DNA from: Anaerolineae bacterium
GTDB taxonomy: Bacteria; Chloroflexota; Anaerolineae; Aggregatilineales; Phototrophicaceae
Length of the DNA stretch: 64,000 nucleotides
Direction of reading: 5' to 3'
Assembly: GCA_016789005.1 (NCBI GenBank)
Contig: JAEURA010000095.1
Span: forward strand, 1 to 64,000
The notes beneath the pieces were generated by a model that searched no databases, was not told the origin of the DNA, and saw nothing but the letters and a program-made list of their open reading frames with translations. Shown here in pieces: positions 1 to 7,884 of this stretch (position 1 is its first letter; every line of letters begins with the position of its first letter). Position numbers and translations under genes: made by a program.

Positions 1-2
1 AC

Positions 3-185
3 CTCCCCGCCGATCCGGCGGCGCTGGAAACCTGGCAGAATCTGCCGCAGAGCCAGCCCACGCCTTCGGCACTGCCGCCCATGACCGGCGGCATGCGCTG
101 GAATCGCCTCGTCGTCTGGGGGTTCGTACTCCTCGCCCTGCTCGCCGTTATCGCCCTGCTCGCTAACCCAGGGGGCGGCAGTTGA
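3..185 (+). CDS. C-terminal end of an unidentified membrane-anchored protein (partial)
   Basis: An open frame enters from the left edge and stops with TGA at 183-185. The visible 60 residues are a Pro/Gln/Ser-rich linker followed by a single hydrophobic helix (about residues 38-55, rich in Leu, Ala and Val) and a short Gly-rich tail. This looks like a protein anchored by a C-terminal transmembrane segment. The frame is the only one open across this stretch with coding-like composition. The bulk of the gene lies outside the window, so no family can be assigned. It precedes rfbA by 37 bp and may be in the same transcription unit. Confidence 0.55.
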   Translation, partial: LPADPAALETWQNLPQSQPTPSALPPMTGGMRWNRLVVWGFVLLALLAVIALLANPGGGS

Positions 186-222
186 TTCCCGTGCGCAAGC
201 GCCTTAACGTCAGGAAAATGCG

Positions 223-1293
223 ATGAAAGGTTTGATCCTCAGCGGCGGCAAGGGTACGCGGTTGTATCCGCTCACTTACACCCGCGCCAAACAGCTCATC
301 CCGGTCGCCAACAAGCCGGTGCTGGTGCGCGTCATCGAGACGATCCGCGATGCCGGGGTAAACGAAGTCGGCATCGTCATCGGTCAGACCGGACCGGAGA
401 TCCGCGAAGCCATCGGCGACGGTAGCAGGTTCGGAGTCCGCATCACCTACATCGAACAGCCCAGCCCAGACGGGCTGGCGCACGCGGTGAAGATATCCCA
501 GGATTTCCTGGGCGATGAGCCGTTCGTGATGTTCCTGGGCGATAACGTCATCGAAGGCGGCATCAGCGCGCTCATCCGCGATTTCACCAACCATCAATGG
601 AACAGCCAGATCGTCCTGAAGCGTGTGCCCGATCCGCGCTCGTTTGGCGTAGCTGTGCTAAAATCGGACCAGTCGATAGAATATCTGGTCGAAAAACCAC
701 AGACTCCGCCGAGCGATCTGGCGCTGATAGGGATCTACATGTTCGATTCGACGGTGTTCCAAGCCGTCAACGCCATCAAGCCGTCGCGGCGCGGCGAATA
801 CGAGATCACCGACGCGATACAGTGGTTGATCGATCATGGCAGCCACGTCCACGCGCATGTCCATGATGGTTGGTGGATCGACACCGGCAAGCCCATCGAC
901 ATGATTGAGGCGAACTGCAACGTGCTCGATGAACTGACGCCGGGAATCGCCGAAGATGTGGTGATTGAGCATTCGCAGATCGACCGGCGGGTCAAGATCG
1001 AACGCGGCGCGCGGGTCATCAACAGCATCGTGCATGGACCGACGATCATCGGCGAAGACTCCCTGCTGGAGAATTGCTACGTGGGTCCTTACAGCAGCAT
1101 CTACCACCATGTGACGCTCGCCAACTGCGAAGTCGAACGCAGCATCATCCTGGAGAACTGCACTATCCGCGACACGGACGCGCGGCTGCACGGCTGCCTG
1201 ATCGGGCGCAACGTCATGGTGCAGCGAAAGCTGGAGAAGCCGCGCACACTCACCCTGAATCTTGCCGACAATAGCACCCTATGGCTGGTATGA
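223..1293 (+). CDS. rfbA: Glucose-1-phosphate thymidylyltransferase, long form
   Basis: Makes dTDP-glucose from dTTP and glucose-1-phosphate, the first step of dTDP-rhamnose synthesis. The N-terminus carries the nucleotidyltransferase signature LSGGKGTRLYPLT (residues 6-18), followed by the KQLIPVANKPV segment. Later motifs include FLGDN, EKP (about residue 156) and WWIDTGKP, all typical of RmlA. At 356 aa it is longer than the classic ~290-aa RmlA. The C-terminal 110 residues have the hexapeptide-like periodicity of a left-handed beta-helix, as in the long RmlA/GlmU-like subfamily. AGGAAAA lies just upstream of the ATG. The downstream gene overlaps its stop codon, and rfbB and rfbD follow, which supports the assignment. 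Confidence 0.9.
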   Translation: MKGLILSGGKGTRLYPLTYTRAKQLIPVANKPVLVRVIETIRDAGVNEVGIVIGQTGPEIREAIGDGSRFGVRITYIEQPSPDGLAHAVKISQDFLGDEPFVMFLGDNVIEGGISALIRDFTNHQWNSQIVLKRVPDPRSFGVAVLKSDQSIEYLVEKPQTPPSDLALIGIYMFDSTVFQAVNAIKPSRRGEYEITDAIQWLIDHGSHVHAHVHDGWWIDTGKPIDMIEANCNVLDELTPGIAEDVVIEHSQIDRRVKIERGARVINSIVHGPTIIGEDSLLENCYVGPYSSIYHHVTLANCEVERSIILENCTIRDTDARLHGCLIGRNVMVQRKLEKPRTLTLNLADNSTLWLV

Positions 1294-2354
1294 GTCACGA
1301 TATGAATGCAACCACAGAACAACTTACGCTTTCCTCCGCTCCGGTCGAGACCAAGCCCATCAAGATCGAAATGGTCGCCATCGACCTGGACGGCACGCTC
1401 CTGAACAGCGCCTCGCAGCTGACCTCGCGCGTCGAGGCTGCCGTCAAGAGCGCCGCTGCGCAGGGGGTCAGAATCGTCATCGCCACCGGCAAGACTCGGA
1501 AATCTGCCGTGCCCTTCCTGGAAAGACTGGGGCTGGATGCGCTGGGCATCTTCGTGCAGGGGACGGTCACCTATAACAGCGACGGCAGCATCCGCCACCA
1601 GCTGACGCTGGATGACTCGACAGCCCGGCAGGTGATCACCTTCGCCGAAGATCGCGGTTTCATGGTCGCGATTTACAGCGGGTCGCGCATTCTGCTGCGC
1701 GCGCCGCACAAAGCCTTCCAGGACAGCATGCGCCATTATCACGAGGTGGTCTCAGAGATCGTCGGTCCCCTGCAGAACCAGGTCGGGAGCCTGCCGATCA
1801 ACAAGATCATCACCATCGGCGACGGACGCGCTACGACGGCGCTGCGCTGGCAGCTGGGCTTGCAGGTCGGCACAACCGCGCGGATGGTCCAGGCGGGTAT
1901 CCCGACCATGCTGGAGATCGTCCCTCCCGGCGCGTCCAAGGGCGCGGCGCTCAAGCGGCTGGCGAGCGACCTGCGCATCGCCTCGGCGGCGGTCATGGCG
2001 ATCGGCGATGCCGAAAACGACGTGGAAATGATCCAGTATGCCGGCATCGGCGTGGCGATGGGCAACGCCGACGATCACGTCAAGTCATCGGCAGATCAGG
2101 TCGTCGCCAGCAACGACGCCGATGGCGTCGCCGAAGCGCTGGAAAGATGGGTGATCGTCAAACCCCCGCCGCCCGCCGCCGACGCGGCAGCACCGTCTGT
2201 GGACGCTGTGCCGGCGTCGAAACCGGCTGAACCTGCGAAGCCCGAAGCGGTGAACGCGCCTGCCGCCGAAAAACCGGTCGCAGCGTCCCCACAGGCTGCG
2301 AAACCGGCGCGGAAAACCAAGCCGGCGGAAGAAAAGCAGGACAAACCGTCATGA
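1290..2354 (+). CDS. HAD-superfamily (Cof-type, IIB) phosphatase with Ala/Pro/Lys-rich tail
   Basis: The sequence shows HAD motif I IDLDGTLLNS near the N-terminus, a Thr in IATGK (motif II), a conserved Lys before the cap end, and motif IV GDAENDVEMI followed by AMGNA. This is the order expected for Cof/HAD-IIB sugar-phosphate phosphatases. The ATG at 1290 makes an ATGA overlap with the rfbA stop, so I prefer it over the in-frame ATG at 1281. The last ~60 residues are a low-complexity Ala/Pro/Lys-rich tail not typical of the family. The position between rfbA and rfbB suggests a sugar-phosphate substrate, but this is inference. The gene ends in another ATGA overlap with rfbB. Confidence 0.85.
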   Translation: MSHDMNATTEQLTLSSAPVETKPIKIEMVAIDLDGTLLNSASQLTSRVEAAVKSAAAQGVRIVIATGKTRKSAVPFLERLGLDALGIFVQGTVTYNSDGSIRHQLTLDDSTARQVITFAEDRGFMVAIYSGSRILLRAPHKAFQDSMRHYHEVVSEIVGPLQNQVGSLPINKIITIGDGRATTALRWQLGLQVGTTARMVQAGIPTMLEIVPPGASKGAALKRLASDLRIASAAVMAIGDAENDVEMIQYAGIGVAMGNADDHVKSSADQVVASNDADGVAEALERWVIVKPPPPAADAAAPSVDAVPASKPAEPAKPEAVNAPAAEKPVAASPQAAKPARKTKPAEEKQDKPS

Positions 2355-3376
2355 AGAACATCCTGGTCACCGGCGGTGCCGGGTTCATCGGCAGCGCATT
2401 CGTGCGCACCATGACTCAGCGCTACCCGAACTACAACATCATCGTCTACGACAAGATGACCTATGCGGGCAACATGGATAATCTCCTGCCCGTCCATGAC
2501 GAACCGAATTTTCGCTTCGAACGGGGTGATATCGCCAGCCGCGCCAGCGTCGCGCGGGTCCTCGGCGAGTATCAGATCGACACTGTTGTCAATTTCGCCG
2601 CCGAAAGCCACGTGGACCGCAGCATCCTGGACGCCGACGCCTTCATGCATACCAACAGTATCGGCGTGTACATCCTGCTGGATGAGGGACGCAAACACGG
2701 TATTGGGCGCTTCTTGCAGGTATCGACCGATGAAGTCTACGGTTCGGTTCCCGTCGGCTTTTCGGTCGAGGGCAGCCCGCTCGCGCCGCGCAATCCCTAC
2801 TCCGCAGCCAAAGCCGGCGGCGAGCTGATGGCGCGCGCCTACTTCGAGACCTACCGGATGGACGTGCTGATCACGCGCGGCAGCAATACCTTTGGTCCCT
2901 ACCAGTACCCGGAGAAGCTGCTGCCTCTGTTCATCACCGAAGCTATCGACGAGCGCAAGCTGCCCGTCTATGGCGACGGCAGGCAGATTCGCGACTGGCT
3001 TTACGTCGAAGATCACGTGAGCGGCATCGACACGGTGCTGCATCACGGCGCTTCCGGCGAAGCCTACAACCTCGCCGGTGAAGATCTGCGCCACAACATC
3101 GATGTCGTACGCGCCCTGCTGGAACGGCTGGGCAAGCCGGAAGCGCTCATCCAGCACGTCCCCGATCGCGAAGGGCATGATCTGCGCTATGCCATGAGCA
3201 GCGAGAAAGCCGCCGCGCTGGGCTGGCAGCGCCGTTTCACCTTCGATGTGGGACTGGCAGAAACAGTGCGCTGGTACGCCGCCAACGAATGGTGGTGGCG
3301 CAAGATCAAGACCGGCGAGTACCTGGAATACTACAAGCGCCAGTATGCTGCCCGCCTGGCAGCGGCGGAGGAATAG
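2351..3376 (+). CDS. rfbB: dTDP-glucose 4,6-dehydratase
   Basis: Second enzyme of dTDP-rhamnose synthesis, converting dTDP-glucose to the 4-keto-6-deoxy sugar with bound NAD. Visible hallmarks are the Rossmann motif GGAGFIGS (residues 8-15), AAESHVDRSI, STDEVYG, the YSAAKAGGE catalytic Tyr-X3-Lys, and the NTFGPYQYPEK segment characteristic of RmlB. Its 341 aa match the family length. Translation is probably coupled to the preceding HAD gene through a 4-bp ATGA overlap. Two small genes lie between it and rfbD. Confidence 0.95.
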   Translation: MKNILVTGGAGFIGSAFVRTMTQRYPNYNIIVYDKMTYAGNMDNLLPVHDEPNFRFERGDIASRASVARVLGEYQIDTVVNFAAESHVDRSILDADAFMHTNSIGVYILLDEGRKHGIGRFLQVSTDEVYGSVPVGFSVEGSPLAPRNPYSAAKAGGELMARAYFETYRMDVLITRGSNTFGPYQYPEKLLPLFITEAIDERKLPVYGDGRQIRDWLYVEDHVSGIDTVLHHGASGEAYNLAGEDLRHNIDVVRALLERLGKPEALIQHVPDREGHDLRYAMSSEKAAALGWQRRFTFDVGLAETVRWYAANEWWWRKIKTGEYLEYYKRQYAARLAAAEE

Positions 3377-3397
3377 CGCCTCTTCGGCGCGCCGCCT

Positions 3398-3790
3398 ATG
3401 CACCCGCCCGCCCGCTTCAAACTCACCGACAGCGAATGGCGCAGCGTCTGCGAAGAGATGTACGCGGAGCTGATCGCGGTGGCAAAGGCGCGCCAGATCA
3501 TCACCTATTCCGATCTGGCGCTGCGCCTGCCGACGGCATATGTGCATCCAGGGTCCTACGCCTTCACCCGGCTGTTGGGCGAGGTGTGCGATGCCGAGGA
3601 AGCCGCCGGGCGCGGCATGATCTGCGCGCTGGTGGTGAGCAAGGCAACCGGCATCCCTGGCGCGGGATTCTTTCGCGGCGCTGCTGCGCGCGGGCGCGAT
3701 GTCAGCGACCTGGATCGCTGCTGGCACGAGGAATGCGAGCGGGTATTCGACGCCTGGGCAGACCCGGAGGCGCGTCATGACGACGAATAA
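3398..3790 (+). CDS. Conserved-looking 130-aa protein of unknown function
   Basis: I do not recognise the family. The protein is soluble and rich in charged residues, with a possible winged-helix-like start (TYSDLALRL, about residues 41-49) and a Gly-rich central segment (GIPGAGFFRG). It has no signal peptide or membrane segment. It follows rfbB by 21 bp and overlaps the start of the PLD-like gene by 14 bp, so it is almost certainly translated in the same operon. The other frames here are shadows; this one has the best codon usage and ends at the start of the next gene. Confidence 0.7.
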   Translation: MHPPARFKLTDSEWRSVCEEMYAELIAVAKARQIITYSDLALRLPTAYVHPGSYAFTRLLGEVCDAEEAAGRGMICALVVSKATGIPGAGFFRGAAARGRDVSDLDRCWHEECERVFDAWADPEARHDDE

Positions 3791-4514
3791 GATGCAGCAT
3801 TTCGATATCGCCTCGCTGCTGCGCTTCATGCCACCGCAGGTCGCCTGTGAGCGCTGCTGCGCCCTGCTGCCTCACCTCGACGGCATCTGCCCGGTCTGCG
3901 GCGTCGAGTACATCCTCACCGAGGAATTCCCGACCTATACCGACTATTTCCGCCAGCGCGGGCTGACCATCCAGTTTCATGATCTGATCGAACACAGCCA
4001 GCGGCTTGCCCGCATCGCCCGGCAGATCCGCGAGTCCAACGGCGGACAGACCAGCAGCTCATACCCGCCGATGCGCGCGCTGCTGACAGCGCTGCACAGC
4101 GCCGAGCGCTTCGTGCATTTCACCACCTACGGCATGAGCGCCCTGCTGCTCGGCGCGCTCAAGCTGACGGCGCAGCGTGTGGATGTGCGCGGCATCGTCT
4201 CTGGCGTGAAGAGCGACATCATGATGCGCGAGATGACCGATTATCAGGATGAAGCGCCGCATCTGCATCTGCGTGCTTTTTCGGGCGAGGAAACCTACTT
4301 CCCGCATCAGAAAATCATCGTCATCGACGGTCTGATGGCGTTCAAAGGCTCTGCCAACATGACCGACATCGGCTGGCGCAAGGCGGCGCGCGGTCAGGAG
4401 ATCATCGAGGTCGTCACCGATGTGGCAGAAGTGGTCGAACTAAACAACCGCTTCTTCAGTCCGGCATGGGCAGGCGATCACGCCGGTGAGCGAATCCTGA
4501 TGACCGCTTACTAG
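3777..4514 (+). CDS. Zinc-ribbon plus phospholipase-D-like domain protein
   Basis: The N-terminus carries paired cysteines (CERC and CPVCG, about residues 23-46), a zinc-ribbon-like knuckle. The C-terminal half contains one HKD-type motif, HQKIIVIDGLMAFKGSANMT, with His, Lys and Asp in PLD spacing. Only one such motif is present, so activity would need a dimer, or the protein may be a non-catalytic member. I chose the ATG at 3777, in the last codons of the previous gene; ATG 3792, just after that stop, is equally possible. A longer frame from 3699 would start inside the upstream gene. There is no signal peptide, so it is likely cytoplasmic. The role in a polysaccharide operon is unknown. Confidence 0.75.
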   Translation: MTTNKMQHFDIASLLRFMPPQVACERCCALLPHLDGICPVCGVEYILTEEFPTYTDYFRQRGLTIQFHDLIEHSQRLARIARQIRESNGGQTSSSYPPMRALLTALHSAERFVHFTTYGMSALLLGALKLTAQRVDVRGIVSGVKSDIMMREMTDYQDEAPHLHLRAFSGEETYFPHQKIIVIDGLMAFKGSANMTDIGWRKAARGQEIIEVVTDVAEVVELNNRFFSPAWAGDHAGERILMTAY

Positions 4515-4528
4515 ACAAGCGAGAGATT

Positions 4529-5380
4529 ATGCGCATCATCGTCACCGGAGCAGCCGGCAGGCTGGGCGGCGCACTGAAACTGCGATTGCAGGATCACGAC
4601 GTGATCGGTGTGGATGTCGATGACTTCGACATCGCCGATTTCGCCGCCGTGCGCGCCTTCGTCAATGCCAAAAAACCCGATCTCATCCTGCACTGCGCCG
4701 CCTGGACCAATGTCGATGGCTGCGCCGGCGACCCGGAGCGCGCCATCCGCACCAACGGCTTCGGCGCGGGCAATCTGGCGCAAGCCGCAGCCAGAGTCGG
4801 CGCAGCGGTGCTCTACATCAGCAGCAACGAGGTGTTCGACGGCAAAGCCGCCCGCCCCTATCATGAATACGACGCCGCTGCCCCGGTGAATGCCTATGGC
4901 TACAGCAAATGGATCGGTGAGCAGGAGACCGTCCGCGCCACGCCGCGCCACTATGTCGTGCGGACCTCATGGCTGTTTGCTCACGGTGGGCGCAATTTCA
5001 TTCAGACGATCATGAATGCCGTGCGTGAGGGAAAGACGCTTCGGGTGGTGACCGACGAGATCGCCTGCCCCACCTATAATGACGACCTCGCCGACGCCAT
5101 CGTTCGGCTGATCGCGGCGGAGCGCTATGGCGTCTATCATCTGGTCGGAGAAGGCTTCTGCTCCCGCTTCGAATTCGCCCAGCACATCCTCAGGCGCAGC
5201 GGTCTGACGGCAGAAGTCCACGCCATTCGCAGCGCAGAGTGGGATCGCGCCTCGACGCCGCCCGCCTACACTCCCCTGCGCAACCTCGCCGGCGCGGCGT
5301 TGGGCATCGTCCTGCCTGATTGGCGGCTCGCCGTCGATACCTTCCTTCGGCGCGAGGGGGCGCTGCTCGAATCTCCATGA
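4529..5380 (+). CDS. rfbD: dTDP-4-dehydrorhamnose reductase
   Basis: Last step of dTDP-L-rhamnose synthesis, an NAD(P)H-dependent reduction. The Rossmann motif GAAGRLGGAL is at residues 7-16. Further motifs are CAAWTNVDGC, NGFGAGNLAQAA, the active-site YGYSKWIGE, and the RTSWLF segment seen across RmlD proteins. Length 283 aa is normal. The gene starts 14 bp after the PLD-like gene and its stop overlaps the next glycosyltransferase by 4 bp (ATGA). The 3,5-epimerase (rfbC) that should act before it is not in the window. Confidence 0.93.
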   Translation: MRIIVTGAAGRLGGALKLRLQDHDVIGVDVDDFDIADFAAVRAFVNAKKPDLILHCAAWTNVDGCAGDPERAIRTNGFGAGNLAQAAARVGAAVLYISSNEVFDGKAARPYHEYDAAAPVNAYGYSKWIGEQETVRATPRHYVVRTSWLFAHGGRNFIQTIMNAVREGKTLRVVTDEIACPTYNDDLADAIVRLIAAERYGVYHLVGEGFCSRFEFAQHILRRSGLTAEVHAIRSAEWDRASTPPAYTPLRNLAGAALGIVLPDWRLAVDTFLRREGALLESP

Positions 5381-6354
5381 TCGCCGGTACGCCTGGGCTG
5401 ACCCAGACGACCGGCAGGGAAGGGCTTCTCTCGGTCGTCATCCCCAACTGGAACGGGCTGAAGTTCCTCGAAACCTGCCTGAATGCGCTCGCCGCGCAGA
5501 CTCATAGCTCGATTGAGACAATCCTGGTGGATAATGCGTCCGACGATGGATCGCTGGCATATATTCGCGAGCGCTACCCCTGGGTCAGACTGATTGCCCT
5601 GGGCGAAAATCGCGGCTTCACCGGCGCCTGCAACGCCGGAATGCAGGCGGCGCAGGGCGAATTCATCTGCCTGCTGAACAACGACACCGAGGCTGAACCC
5701 GGTTGGGCGGCGGCGGTGGTAGATGCCTTTCGCCGACACCCGCAGATCGGCAGCGTCGCCAGCAAGATGCGGCTGTTCGAGAAGCGCGATCACCTGCACA
5801 CTGCCGGCGATTTTTTCACGCGCGACGGTCGCCCCGGCAATCGCGGCGTGTGGGAACGGGACGAGGGTCAGTATGACCGCGAGGAATTCGTGTTCAGCGC
5901 CTGCGGCGGGTCGGCGGTCTATCGCCGCGCCATGCTGAGCGAAATCGGGCTGCTGGATGACGATTTCTTCTTTTCGCTGGAAGATGTCGACCTCGGCTGG
6001 CGCGCTCAGCTTGCCGGGTGGAGGTGTCTTTACACACCTGCGGCTGTGGTGTACCATCATCTTTCGGCAACAGGCGGCGGCGTCACCGCCAGCTATTTCG
6101 TGGGACGCAACACGATCTACCTGCTTGTGAAGGATTTTCCGCTGTGGCACAAGTACGGCTGGCGGGTCGTTCAAGGGCAGGCGCAAACCGCCTGGGAGGC
6201 GCTGCGCGCGTGGCGCGGCGACGCGGCGCGCGCCCGACTGCGCGGCATGGCGGCGGGTGTGCGTGGTATCCCCCTCATGCGGCGCAAACGGCGACAAATC
6301 ATGGCGCAGCGCCGGCTGAGTGATGCCGAAGTAGAACAACTGTTGAGCGCTTAA
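5377..6354 (+). CDS. Family 2 glycosyltransferase (rhamnosyltransferase-like)
   Basis: A GT-A fold sugar transferase. VVIPNWNGLKFLETCL opens the domain, ILVDNASDDGS holds a conserved Asp, and LLNNDTE is the DXD-like metal motif (about residue 110). FSLEDVDLGWR matches the ED motif that positions the catalytic base. This pattern is common in rhamnosyltransferases of surface-polysaccharide clusters. The ATG at 5377 gives an ATGA overlap with rfbD; an in-frame start further upstream is less likely. The C-terminal ~60 residues are basic. The acceptor cannot be predicted. Confidence 0.88.
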   Translation: MIAGTPGLTQTTGREGLLSVVIPNWNGLKFLETCLNALAAQTHSSIETILVDNASDDGSLAYIRERYPWVRLIALGENRGFTGACNAGMQAAQGEFICLLNNDTEAEPGWAAAVVDAFRRHPQIGSVASKMRLFEKRDHLHTAGDFFTRDGRPGNRGVWERDEGQYDREEFVFSACGGSAVYRRAMLSEIGLLDDDFFFSLEDVDLGWRAQLAGWRCLYTPAAVVYHHLSATGGGVTASYFVGRNTIYLLVKDFPLWHKYGWRVVQGQAQTAWEALRAWRGDAARARLRGMAAGVRGIPLMRRKRRQIMAQRRLSDAEVEQLLSA

Positions 6355-6415
6355 CTGATGTCGCCGGCGTCCGAATTATCGCGAGACTCCGGCGCGCCCC
6401 TCGGAGATTGCTGCA

Positions 6416-7162
6416 TTGAGTGTTCGCCCGTTCCTGTCGATCATCATCCCGGCGCATAACGAGGAAACCCGACTCCCGCCGAGCCTCGCCAAGATCGACG
6501 CCTTCCTGAAGACTCAGCCCTATACCGCCGAAGTCATCGTGGTCGAGAACGGCAGTCACGACCGCACCGCTGAGGTCACCCGCGTCTTCGCGGCAGATCA
6601 TCCGTATGTGCGGCTGCTGGTGGTGGACACGCGCGGCAAAGGGCTTGCCGTCAAGGCGGGCATGCTGGCGGCGCATGGCGAGTACCGTTTCATCTGTGAC
6701 ACCGACCTCTCGATGCCTATCGAGGAAATCACCAAGTTCCTGCCGCCTGCCTCTGACAGCTACGACATCAGCATCGCCACCCGCGAGGGCAAAGGTGCGC
6801 AGCGCATCGGCGAACCAGAATACCGCCATCTGATGGGGCGGATCAACAACCTGATCATCAAGGTTTTCGCGGTGCCGGACTTTGAAGATACGCAGTGCGG
6901 TTTCAAGATGTTCTCTGCCGCCGCCGCCGAAGATCTGTTCAGCGTCCAGCAGATGTCGGGCATCGGCTTCGACGTGGAGATTCTGTTCATCGCCAAGCGC
7001 CGGCGCTACCGCGTCCGCGAAGTGCCGATCACCTGGTACTTCGACGCCGACAGCCGCATGCGCCTGGTGCAGGACTCGCTCAATATGCTGCGCGAGATTC
7101 GCGATATCCGCCGCAACTGGGGGCACGGGCTGTATGCCAGGCGAGAAAACGGCGGGGCTTGA
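6416..7162 (+). CDS. Family 2 glycosyltransferase, dolichyl/undecaprenyl-phosphate glucosyltransferase-like
   Basis: LSIIIPAHNEETRLP opens the GT-A domain, VVENGSHDRT and CDTDLSMP (DXD) follow, and TQCGFKMFSA is the conserved segment near the C-terminus. This combination resembles polyprenyl-phosphate glucosyltransferases, which use a nucleotide sugar to load a lipid carrier. No C-terminal membrane helices are seen in its 248 aa. The start is a TTG at 6416 preceded by GGAG at 6403-6406; no ATG fits. The end overlaps rnhB by 29 bp. Confidence 0.85.
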   Translation: MSVRPFLSIIIPAHNEETRLPPSLAKIDAFLKTQPYTAEVIVVENGSHDRTAEVTRVFAADHPYVRLLVVDTRGKGLAVKAGMLAAHGEYRFICDTDLSMPIEEITKFLPPASDSYDISIATREGKGAQRIGEPEYRHLMGRINNLIIKVFAVPDFEDTQCGFKMFSAAAAEDLFSVQQMSGIGFDVEILFIAKRRRYRVREVPITWYFDADSRMRLVQDSLNMLREIRDIRRNWGHGLYARRENGGA

Positions 7163-7850
7163 GCTGGAGCGCGATCTCTGGCGGCGCGGCTTTCGCCGGG
7201 TGATCGGAATGGACGAAGCGGGGCGCGGAGCCTGGGCAGGTCCCGTCATAGCGGGTGCAGTGTGCCTGCCTCCGCAAGACGCGCCCGATGACGCTGCTCA
7301 TGATTTACGCGCCATCCTGGCGGGCGTCCGCGACAGCAAGCAGATGACCGCTCGTGCGCGCGACCGCCTCTTCGACCGCATCACGGCGACGGCGCTCGCC
7401 TGGGGGGTGGGCAGCGCCGACGCGCAGGAGATCGACTCGCTGGGGATCGTACCGGCGACCTGCCTCGCCATGCGCCGCTCTCTGGAAGCCCTGCGCCGGC
7501 AGCCGCCGGGGATCACCCCCGACTTCCTGCTGATGGATCTCATCCGCTGTACCCCGTTCGAACTCTATGCTGGCGAATCCCTGCCCTATCAGTCCTACGT
7601 GCGCGGCGACAGCCGCAGTCTGAGCATCGCCGCCGCCAGCATCCTGGCAAAGGTCAGCCGCGACCGCCACATGATCGAGCAGGAACAGCGCTACCCGAGC
7701 TACGGTTTTGCCGCCCACAAAGGCTACGGCGTGCCATCGCACCGCCGCGCCATCGAGACGCACGGCGCGATTCCTCTGCATCGCATGAGCTTCGCGCCGC
7801 TGCGTGAAGCGCCAAAGCGCGCAGACCGCGCCCAGGACTCCCACCGGTGA
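7134..7850 (+). CDS. rnhB: Ribonuclease HII
   Basis: Cleaves RNA in RNA-DNA hybrids and at single ribonucleotides in DNA. The hallmark GMDEAGRGAWAGPVIAGAV (about residues 25-43) carries the Asp-Glu catalytic pair. RGDSRSLSIAAASILAKV and SRDRHM carry the later conserved residues. The third acidic position lies in LLMDLIRC, where the family usually has a DG pair. The open frame reaches back to 6882, but that lies inside the previous gene, so ATG 7134 is chosen. Its presence in a glycosyltransferase operon looks incidental. Confidence 0.9.
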   Translation: MPGEKTAGLELERDLWRRGFRRVIGMDEAGRGAWAGPVIAGAVCLPPQDAPDDAAHDLRAILAGVRDSKQMTARARDRLFDRITATALAWGVGSADAQEIDSLGIVPATCLAMRRSLEALRRQPPGITPDFLLMDLIRCTPFELYAGESLPYQSYVRGDSRSLSIAAASILAKVSRDRHMIEQEQRYPSYGFAAHKGYGVPSHRRAIETHGAIPLHRMSFAPLREAPKRADRAQDSHR

Positions 7851-7884
7851 ACCCCGCGCCGGCCAAGACTGTGAGCGCAGTTCG

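Noticed and set aside
2096-3829. A 577-codon open frame on the minus strand opposite rfbB and neighbours
   Set aside because: It mirrors real plus-strand genes; long antisense frames are common in high-GC DNA, and it shows no domain or ribosome site.
6882-7133. Upstream extension of RNase HII
   Set aside because: It overlaps the glycosyltransferase and adds Ser/Arg/Cys-rich sequence foreign to the family.
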